Origin: Hymenobacter frigidus
GTDB taxonomy: Bacteria > Bacteroidota > Bacteroidia > Cytophagales > Hymenobacteraceae
Assembly: GCF_014640435.1 (NCBI RefSeq)
Contig: NZ_BMGY01000022.1
Location: forward strand, 1 to 64,000
Length of the DNA: 64,000 bases
Direction of reading: 5' to 3'
Position numbers and translations under genes: made by a program. Position 1 is the stretch's first letter; each line of letters begins with the position of its first letter. Below are positions 36,452 through 42,948 of the stretch, piece after piece. The notes beneath the pieces are model-generated. The model was given only the letters and a program-made list of their open reading frames with translations, had not been told where the DNA came from and ran no database searches.

Positions 36452-37756
36452 ATGCCCACGCCGCTCTATTCCCAGTACTTAGCCACCGGTGGCCAGGTCA
36501 GCACCGATTCGCGCCAGCCCCAGCCCGGCACCTTATTCTTCGCGCTCAATGGCCCCAGCTTTCGGGGGGCTGATTTCGCCGCACAAGCCCTGGAGAAAGG
36601 GGCCCGCCACGCCGTTATCGACGATGCCGCCCTGGCTGCCACCGACCCGGCCCGCTACACCTTCGCCCCCGACCCGCTGCTGGCGCTGCAGGAACTGGCC
36701 TGGGAGCACCGCCAACAGTTCGCTATTCCGGTGCTGGCCATCACGGGCTCGAACGGCAAAACCACCACCAAGGAGCTGCTCACGGCCGTGCTGGCCCAGC
36801 AGTTCCGGGTGCTGGCCACCATCGGCAACCTGAACAACCACATCGGGGTGCCGCTCACGCTGTTGCGCCTGCGCACCGGCGAGCATGACTTTGCCGTGAT
36901 TGAGATGGGAGCCAACCACCGGGGCGAAATCGCAAGCTATTGCGCCTACACCGAACCGACCCACGGCCTCATCACCAACATCGGCAAGGCCCACCTCGAA
37001 GGCTTTGGCGGGGCCGAAGGCGTAGCCCTGGGCAAGGGCGAGCTGTTCGATTACCTGGCCCGTACCGGCGGCACCGCCTTCGTAAACACGCTTGATGCCC
37101 GCCTGCCCGGCCTGGCCGCCGCCGTGCCCACGCGCCTCACCTACCCCAGTCCGGCTGATATTTACCCGGCTATACTCCTCTCGGCCGACCCCGCCGTGGC
37201 CCTGCGCCTGGCCGATGGCACCGACGTAGCCGCCCAGCTTACCGGCGACTATAATTTTCCCAATCTAGCCGCCGCCGCCGCCGTGGGCCAGCATTTCGGT
37301 ATCTCAACCGATAAAGTGGCTACCGCGCTGGCGCGCTACAATCCGCAAAACAACCGCTCGCAGCTGGTGCGCACCGCTGCTGGCAATGAGCTGGTGCTGG
37401 ATGCCTACAACGCCAATCCCAGCAGTATGGCTGCCGCCCTGCGCAGCTTCGCGGCGCGCCCGGCAGCAGCCAGCCAAACCAAGCTCGTGCTGCTCGGCGA
37501 CATGTTTGAGCTGGGCGACGAGAGCGCCGCCGAGCACCGCCAGCTGGGTCAGCTACTCGCGGAGCTGCGGCTGCCCCAGGTGCTGCTCATCGGCCCGGAA
37601 ATGACTTTGGCCGCCGCCGAAGCGCCGAGAGCCCAGCACTTCACTACCAAAACCGCAGCGGCTGACTGGCTACGGGCAAACCCCATGCGCGGCCAGCAAG
37701 TGCTGATAAAAGGCAGCCGCGGCATGGCCCTGGAAACGCTGGTGGAACTGCTGTAG
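36452..37756 (+). CDS. murF: UDP-N-acetylmuramoyl-tripeptide--D-alanyl-D-alanine ligase MurF
   Basis: MurF adds D-Ala-D-Ala to the UDP-MurNAc-tripeptide in the cytoplasm, ending the soluble stage of peptidoglycan precursor synthesis. The 434-residue product has the Mur ligase P-loop GSNGKTTTK (residues 99-107), followed by NLNNHIGVPLTLL, VIEMGANHRGEI and the C-terminal DAYNANPSSM that identifies MurF. The ATG at 36452 is preferred over a TTG 15 nt upstream. It is outside a dcw cluster; no other mur gene is present. Confidence 0.96.
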   Translation: MPTPLYSQYLATGGQVSTDSRQPQPGTLFFALNGPSFRGADFAAQALEKGARHAVIDDAALAATDPARYTFAPDPLLALQELAWEHRQQFAIPVLAITGSNGKTTTKELLTAVLAQQFRVLATIGNLNNHIGVPLTLLRLRTGEHDFAVIEMGANHRGEIASYCAYTEPTHGLITNIGKAHLEGFGGAEGVALGKGELFDYLARTGGTAFVNTLDARLPGLAAAVPTRLTYPSPADIYPAILLSADPAVALRLADGTDVAAQLTGDYNFPNLAAAAAVGQHFGISTDKVATALARYNPQNNRSQLVRTAAGNELVLDAYNANPSSMAAALRSFAARPAAASQTKLVLLGDMFELGDESAAEHRQLGQLLAELRLPQVLLIGPEMTLAAAEAPRAQHFTTKTAAADWLRANPMRGQQVLIKGSRGMALETLVELL

Positions 37757-37832
37757 CGAGTGAGTGAGGGAGGGAGGGAGTGACTGAGCACCGTTTAAAC
37801 GTCACTCAGCCACTCCCTCCCTCAGTCACTCA
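37757..37832. repeat. GAGTGAG-type palindromic repeat (family D), also a likely terminator
   Basis: GAGTGAGTGAGGGAGGGAGG and GAGTGACTGAG pair imperfectly with CTCAG, CCACTCCCTCCCTCAG and TCACTCACT around a loop containing the palindrome GTTTAAAC. It lies between convergent murF and rfbC. A related pair of arms occurs at 39690-39808. Confidence 0.7.
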
Positions 37833-38378
37833 CTAGAACGGGCTCACGAAATCCTTGAACATCGGCAGCTCATCATCCTTCCCCGACACCAGCGGGTGGA
37901 CCTCCGTGCCCCAGTTGATATTCAAATCGGCATCGTCCCAGCGCAGGCCACCTTCGACGGTGGGCGCGTAGTAGTCCGAGCATTTATAGAGAAAGGTGGT
38001 GTTGTCCTCCAATGCCATGAAGCCGTGGGCGAAGCCAATGGGAATGTAGAGCAAATTGCCGCGCTCCGCCGATAGCTCCACCAGCTGGTGCCGACCGTAG
38101 GTGGGCGAATCCGGGCGCAAGTCCACGGCCACGTCGAGGGCGCGGCCCTGACCTACGCGCACCAGCTTGGCCTGAGCGTGGGGCGGGCGCTGGAAATGCA
38201 GGCCGCGCAGCACGCCTTTTTTGGAGTTCGACTGGTTGTCCTGCACCCATTGGGCATCGGCCCCGGCCTGGGCCATGAGCTTGGCGCTGAAAGTTTCAAA
38301 AAACACGCCCCGGTCGTCGGCAAATACGCGGGGGGTGAACTCGACCAGGCCGGCCAGGGGGTGCTGCTTTACTTCCAT
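37833..38378 (-). CDS. rfbC: dTDP-4-dehydrorhamnose 3,5-epimerase
   Basis: A 181-residue cupin-fold epimerase that converts dTDP-4-keto-6-deoxyglucose to dTDP-4-keto-L-rhamnose for surface polysaccharides. The conserved pieces are the N-terminal DDRGVFFETF, NQSNSKKGVLRGLHFQ with catalytic H61, IPIGFAHGFMAL and the Y131 region TFLYKCSDYY, then GGLRWDD. The start at 38378 is chosen because MEVKQHPLAGL begins the family domain. The other rml genes are not in this window. The glycosyltransferase just upstream is probably functionally related. Confidence 0.95.
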   Translation of the reverse strand: MEVKQHPLAGLVEFTPRVFADDRGVFFETFSAKLMAQAGADAQWVQDNQSNSKKGVLRGLHFQRPPHAQAKLVRVGQGRALDVAVDLRPDSPTYGRHQLVELSAERGNLLYIPIGFAHGFMALEDNTTFLYKCSDYYAPTVEGGLRWDDADLNINWGTEVHPLVSGKDDELPMFKDFVSPF

Positions 38379-38446
38379 CGGGGCAAAGGTAGAAAGGTGA
38401 GATGCACTGTTTGTGCCCGGCACACAAAAATCAAAACCTTCAGCCC

Positions 38447-38539
38447 GTCCTGCCGAGCGCAGCCGAGGCATCTCGCCCGCATCGATGCAACGATTGAGTC
38501 ACTGCCCCACGCGAGATGCCTCGGCTGCGCTCGGCAGGA
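38447..38539. repeat. Family A palindromic repeat with compensatory base pair
   Basis: The copy begins GTCCTGCCGAGC and ends GCTCGGCAGGAC, whereas all other copies have GTCATG at the left and CATGAC at the right. A-to-C in the left arm is matched by T-to-G in the right arm, which keeps the pair. It lies between rfbC and the glycosyltransferase gene. Confidence 0.85.
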
Positions 38540-38575
38540 CGTTCTTTTCAGTAGTACGGGCTTTTTCAACCATTC

Positions 38576-39685
38576 CTACTGCACGGCCGCCACGGCCGCT
38601 AGGTACTGCTCCAGCACCAGCTTTTCGTCGAATTTGGTTTCGGCGAGGTAGCGGCTGTTCTGGCCCATGCCCTGCAAATCGGCGTCGGACAGGCGCAGTA
38701 CCTGGAGCATTTTGGCGGCCAAATCCTCGCCGCTGCGCACCTGGCAGAGGTAGCCGTTGCGGCCGTCGACCACAGTTTCGCGGCAGCCGGGCACGTCGGT
38801 AGTTACCAAGGGCTTGCCCACGGCCGCCGCTTCGAGCAGGGTTTTGGGAGTGCCTTCGCGGTAGCTGGGCAGCACCACGCAGTCGGCGCGGTGCAGGTAG
38901 GCGGCCACATCATCGGAACGGCCCAGGTACTCGATGTCACCGGTTTTCAGCCATTCTTCGAACGTGGCGCGGGGCACGCCCACGCCGCCGGCCTCGTCGA
39001 GGCCGCCGAGCAGCTGAACGCGCGTGCCGGGCACGGCCGCCCGGATGATTTTGGCGGCTTCGAAGTACTCCACCACGCCTTTTTCATACAGCACCCGCGC
39101 CACCATCAGGAACGCGAACGGGGTTTGGCGGGTGAACTGCGCGACGGGCCGGAACTTACCGGTATCGACGCCGGAGCCGGGCAGCAGGCCGGTTATTTCG
39201 CGGCGCACCAGGCCGTTGTCGAGGAACAGCTGCCGGTCGTCGCCGTTCTGGAAAAACACCTTGGCCGGGAAGCGAAACGCGAAGCGGTAGAGGCCCAGCG
39301 CAATTTTGCTCACGAAGTTTTTGACGATGAACACCGTACCCAGCCCGCTCACGTTGTTGATGCTGGGGATGCCCGCCAGCCGGGCCGCGATGCTGCCGTA
39401 GATGTTGGGCTTGATGGTGTAGTGCAGCACCACATCGGGCTTTTCACGCTTATAAATCCGGTAAAAGCGGTGCGTGAGAGCCGCGTCTTTCACCGGATTG
39501 GTGCCCTTGTTTTCCATCAGAATGGGCACGAACCGGCAGCCCAGCTCGGTTTCGAGGCGCGCGGAGTAATCATCGGGCGGAGCAATGGCTAGCACTTCGT
39601 GGCCGGCGGCCTGCAGGGCCCGCACGAGGCTGGCGCGGAAATTCCAGATATTCCAGCTGGTGTTGATGACAATGGCGACGCGCAA
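38576..39685 (-). CDS. Glycosyltransferase family 4
   Basis: A 369-residue GT-B glycosyltransferase. The N-terminal Rossmann half starts MRVAIVINTSWNIWNFRASL. The donor-binding half carries a SYREGTPKTLLEAAAVGKPLVTTDVPGCRE segment (seen in short pieces) with the E-x7-E motif of GT4 enzymes that use a nucleotide sugar. The closest style is that of capsule or O-antigen enzymes such as those transferring N-acetylfucosamine-like sugars to a lipid carrier. It is soluble or peripheral, with a possible membrane-associating NVSGLGTVFI segment. Linked rfbC suggests surface polysaccharide assembly. Confidence 0.9.
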   Translation of the reverse strand: MRVAIVINTSWNIWNFRASLVRALQAAGHEVLAIAPPDDYSARLETELGCRFVPILMENKGTNPVKDAALTHRFYRIYKREKPDVVLHYTIKPNIYGSIAARLAGIPSINNVSGLGTVFIVKNFVSKIALGLYRFAFRFPAKVFFQNGDDRQLFLDNGLVRREITGLLPGSGVDTGKFRPVAQFTRQTPFAFLMVARVLYEKGVVEYFEAAKIIRAAVPGTRVQLLGGLDEAGGVGVPRATFEEWLKTGDIEYLGRSDDVAAYLHRADCVVLPSYREGTPKTLLEAAAVGKPLVTTDVPGCRETVVDGRNGYLCQVRSGEDLAAKMLQVLRLSDADLQGMGQNSRYLAETKFDEKLVLEQYLAAVAAVQ

Positions 39686-39689
39686 GGGA

Positions 39690-39808
39690 ATGACTGAGTG
39701 AAGGAGTGAGGAAATGAGGGAGTAATTAGGGACAAAGGTCGGGCCTACGGGCCTTTGCCGGCCAGGTTGCCAAATTCACTCGGTCGCTCCGTCACTCATT
39801 CGCTCGCC
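39690..39808. repeat. Family D repeat arms around the glycosyltransferase/cytochrome intergenic region
   Basis: GAATGACTGAGTGAAGGAGT near 39691 and the approximately complementary CACTCGGTCGCTCCGTCACT near 39778 are related to the repeat at 37757. The GC-rich centre between them probably holds divergent promoters for the glycosyltransferase and cytochrome genes. Confidence 0.5.
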
Positions 39809-39848
39809 ATGCCGGTACTTTGTGGCCCGCTTGTGTGTTACTCATGTC

Positions 39849-40145
39849 ATGAACCTCCGACTACCCGCGCTTTTGCTGCTTTTGCCGCTGCTGCCGCACC
39901 AGGCCCCGGCCAAGCCGCCGCTGCCGCCCGGCCAACTCCTCTTCCAACAAAATTGCGTGCGCTGCCACGGGGCCAACGGCAAGCGCGGCCTCAACGGCGC
40001 GCACGACCTCACCAAAAGCAACCTTAACGATTTTGGGCGCACGTACCTCGTCGTGAACGGCATGGGCAAAATGCCCGCTTTTGGCAAAAAGCTCACGGCG
40101 GCCCAGGTGCAGCAGGTGGTGGCGTACTCGCTCACACTGCGCTAA
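39849..40145 (+). CDS. Small exported c-type cytochrome
   Basis: A 98-residue monohaem cytochrome. A signal peptide (Leu-rich, to about residue 22) leads to one haem-binding site C36-V-R-C39-H40, and the likely axial Met is M75 in GKMPAFG. This is the size and layout of cytochrome c family VIII or cbb3-associated small carriers. It would act as a periplasmic electron carrier. No oxidase or reductase genes are adjacent. ATG at 39849 is chosen because it directly precedes the signal peptide. Confidence 0.9.
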   Translation: MNLRLPALLLLLPLLPHQAPAKPPLPPGQLLFQQNCVRCHGANGKRGLNGAHDLTKSNLNDFGRTYLVVNGMGKMPAFGKKLTAAQVQQVVAYSLTLR

Positions 40146-40209
40146 GTTCGCTGGGCACCTGTTTTTCCCGTCCCTGCGTAAGGGACTTTACTAGCATAAT
40201 CAACTACTC

Positions 40210-41538
40210 ATGGCAAATACCCAATCCGGCGGCCGCAAGCCCGGCAACAGCACCCGCCACGTCGGCGCCGTCGACGGCGTGAAAGGCCGGGCGGGCCGCA
40301 TCCTCCTGAAAGCGGCCGACAACGGCACCTACGAAACCGCCAAGGAGCACGAAACCGCCGTGCTGATATCGGTGCCGCCGCGCCGCCAAAGCGAAGCCCA
40401 GACCACCGAATACCTCGATGAGCTGGCTTTCCTCATCGAAACGGCCGGCGCAACGGCCACCAAGCGCTTTGTGCAGCGCCTCGAAAAGCCCGACATCCGC
40501 ACCTACGTGGGCGAGGGCAAGCTGGCCGAAATAAAGGCCTACGTGCAGCACGAGGGCACCAGCATGGTGGTTTTCGACGATGACCTCTCCCCTTCCCAGC
40601 TACGCAACCTGGAAGCCGAGCTGCTGGTGAAAATCGTGGACCGCTCGCTGCTGATTCTGGATATTTTTGCCCTGCGGGCGAAATCGGCCACCTCGCGCAC
40701 GCAGGTAGAGCTGGCGCAATATCAGTACCTGCTGCCCCGCCTCACCGGCCTCTGGACTCACCTGGACAAGCAGCGGGGCGGCGTGGGCATGAAGGGCCCC
40801 GGCGAAACCGAGATTGAAACCGACCGCCGTATCGTGCGCGACCGGATTGCCTTTCTCAAGGAAAAGCTCGAAGACCTCGACAAGCAGAGCCACACCCAGC
40901 GCAAAAGCCGCGGCGGTACCATCCGGGTGGCGCTGGTGGGCTACACCAACGTGGGCAAAAGCACCCTGATGAACGTGCTGGGCAAGGCCGATGTCTTCGC
41001 CGAAAACAAGCTGTTTGCCACCGTGGATGCCACCACGCGCAAAGTCGTGCTCGAAAACACGCCGTTCTTGCTGTCCGACACGGTTGGGTTTATTCGCAAG
41101 CTGCCCACCAAGCTTATCGAAAGTTTCAAGAGCACGCTCGATGAGATTCGCGAAGCCGACATGCTGCTGCACGTTGTAGACATTTCGCACCCCAACTTCG
41201 AGGAGCAGATTCAGGTGGTGAACGACACGCTGAACGAAATTGGTGCGGCCGACAAGCCCACGCTGCTGGTGTTCAACAAAATTGACCAGTACAAGCAGGA
41301 CGACGCCGAGATGGACCCCTTCGGTGAAGTGCTGGACGCCGAGGATGACGGCACCGCCGCCCGCCCACCGCTGGCCCAGCTGCAAGCCACCTACATGGCC
41401 AAGATGCACGACCCGGTGGTATTCATCTCAGCGCAGGAACGCACCAACATGGAGGAGCTGCGCGAGCTGCTGGGCAAGCGCGTGGTGGCCCTGCACCAGC
41501 AGCGCTACCCGCACCAGGCCGCGGCTTACGGCGAGTAA
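40210..41538 (+). CDS. hflX: GTPase HflX
   Basis: A 442-residue GTPase that binds the 50S subunit and splits stalled or stressed ribosomes. The N-terminal HflX domain has the family signatures YVGEGKLAEI and DDLSPSQLRNLE, and GPGETEIETDRR precedes the GTPase core. In the G domain G1 is GYTNVGKST (residues 244-252), G3 is DTVGFIRKLP and G4 is NKID. A short C-terminal extension follows. It is monocistronic. Confidence 0.96.
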   Translation: MANTQSGGRKPGNSTRHVGAVDGVKGRAGRILLKAADNGTYETAKEHETAVLISVPPRRQSEAQTTEYLDELAFLIETAGATATKRFVQRLEKPDIRTYVGEGKLAEIKAYVQHEGTSMVVFDDDLSPSQLRNLEAELLVKIVDRSLLILDIFALRAKSATSRTQVELAQYQYLLPRLTGLWTHLDKQRGGVGMKGPGETEIETDRRIVRDRIAFLKEKLEDLDKQSHTQRKSRGGTIRVALVGYTNVGKSTLMNVLGKADVFAENKLFATVDATTRKVVLENTPFLLSDTVGFIRKLPTKLIESFKSTLDEIREADMLLHVVDISHPNFEEQIQVVNDTLNEIGAADKPTLLVFNKIDQYKQDDAEMDPFGEVLDAEDDGTAARPPLAQLQATYMAKMHDPVVFISAQERTNMEELRELLGKRVVALHQQRYPHQAAAYGE

Positions 41539-41558
41539 TAGCCCGGCCAATTGCCAGA

Positions 41559-41593
41559 CCAAGCGCCCAGTCCTAACCCGGCTGGGCGCTTGG
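41559..41593 (+). terminator. Hairpin after hflX
   Basis: CCAAGCGCCCAG and CTGGGCGCTTGG form a perfect 12-bp stem with an 11-nt loop, 20 bp after the hflX stop. No long T-run follows, so it may be a weak terminator or an mRNA 3' stabiliser. Confidence 0.65.
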
Positions 41594-41710
41594 CTTTGGG
41601 CCCAGCCCCATTATCTTGCCACCCATTTTTCATCCAATCGCCGTTGGCGACGGCCTCAGCGGGTCCTTTCGCGTAAGGGAGCAAGCTGGACCATTCAGGA
41701 CCGTTTTACT

Positions 41711-42847
41711 ATGCGTTATTCGTCGATTATTCGGGTGGGGCTGCTGGGAGCCGTTGTGGCCGGGGCAGCCGGTGGGACCCGGGCCCAGGACGTGCCGCGC
41801 ACCTACCCCCCCGCCGCACCTCTCACCCCCGACACGGCCGCCAACAATGCCAGCCTTGGCGATAAGCAGCGGTTTGCCAACCCTTCAGTGCTGGGGATGG
41901 GCCCGAGTAAGGGCTTGGTGGTGCGCTACGAGCGGATGCCCACCTTCGGGGTGTCGTCGTCGGCGCAGGTGGTGGGCATTCAGAACTACGCCGGCGAAAT
42001 CAGCAAAAATGCCCGTCTTTCCATCAAAGGCTACATTCCGGCCTGGAACCACCCGCACCTCAAGGTTATCGTGGGCCTGAGCTACGAGCGGGAAGAATTC
42101 CAGTTTAAGAAGATGCCCACCAACTACGAGCTCTTCGATAACATTGAAAATAAGGGCCTGAAAAGCACCGCAGCCCAAATTGCCGTTATCCGGCCCGTGA
42201 ATGACGTGCACTGGTACCTGGTCCGGGTGAAGGGCGAGCTGGCCGGCGACTACACGTCCCGCGAGCTCACCAGGGCCGACTACTCCCGCTTCTCGGCCGA
42301 GGCCATCTACGGCTGGAAGCGCAGCCCCAATTTCTCGTGGGGCGTGGGCTTTCAGTACGGCTACACGTTTGGACGGCTTAGCCTGTACCCGGCCGTGATT
42401 TACAACCGCACCTTTAACGCCCGCTGGGGCGTGGAGGCGCTGGCCCCGGCCCGCCTCACGCTGCGCTACAATGCGAATTCCAACTCCATTTTCTACGCCG
42501 GCTACACGGTAGATGGCTACAATTACATCGTGCACCTGCGCACCCCGCTGGCCCGCAAAAACCCGGACGGCAGCTCCGATGCCAACACCACCCCGCTCCG
42601 CACCCTGGAGCTACGCGAAACCGAAGTAAAATTCCGCCTGCGCTGGGAACATGAAGTCTTCAGCTTTCTCTGGATGGGGGCCGAGGCCGGCTACCGCTAC
42701 AACTACGCCTTTGATGCCTTTGACCGCACCAACGCCGACCGGCTGAAAATCATCGATTCGAAGTTCAACGGTGCCCCTTATGCCAGCCTGGAGCTGTTTA
42801 TAACGCCACCGCGCAAGCTGCTGGAAAAAGCCGGCGTACGTCGCTAA
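41711..42847 (+). CDS. Exported outer-membrane-type protein, DUF6268-like
   Basis: A 378-residue protein with a signal peptide (MRYSSIIRVGLLGAVVAGAAGG to near residue 25, not all cited). The rest alternates aromatic and polar residues in many short strands (for example LKVIVGLSYEREEF, FSWGVGFQYGYTFG, EVFSFLWMGAEAGYRYNY), as in a beta-barrel outer-membrane protein. It resembles DUF6268 proteins of Bacteroidota, whose role is unknown. The ATG at 41711 fits the signal peptide; the longer upstream frame overlaps the end of hflX and has no coding character. Confidence 0.75.
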   Translation: MRYSSIIRVGLLGAVVAGAAGGTRAQDVPRTYPPAAPLTPDTAANNASLGDKQRFANPSVLGMGPSKGLVVRYERMPTFGVSSSAQVVGIQNYAGEISKNARLSIKGYIPAWNHPHLKVIVGLSYEREEFQFKKMPTNYELFDNIENKGLKSTAAQIAVIRPVNDVHWYLVRVKGELAGDYTSRELTRADYSRFSAEAIYGWKRSPNFSWGVGFQYGYTFGRLSLYPAVIYNRTFNARWGVEALAPARLTLRYNANSNSIFYAGYTVDGYNYIVHLRTPLARKNPDGSSDANTTPLRTLELRETEVKFRLRWEHEVFSFLWMGAEAGYRYNYAFDAFDRTNADRLKIIDSKFNGAPYASLELFITPPRKLLEKAGVRR

Positions 42848-42883
42848 TACGCACGCCAGCAACCGGATAGCCCAATCACAACA

Positions 42884-42926
42884 AAGCGCCCCGGTGGGCA
42901 CCCATTGGGTGCCCACCGGGGCGCTT
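42884..42926. terminator. Long GC-rich bidirectional hairpin
   Basis: AAGCGCCCCGGTGGGCACCCA and its complement meet almost without a loop, giving a 21-bp perfect stem between the convergent DUF6268-like and TonB receptor genes. The end bases are A/T-poor, so it may stop transcription mainly by structure. Confidence 0.75.
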
Positions 42927-42948
42927 GCTTTCGGGGTGTTTTCTTGCC

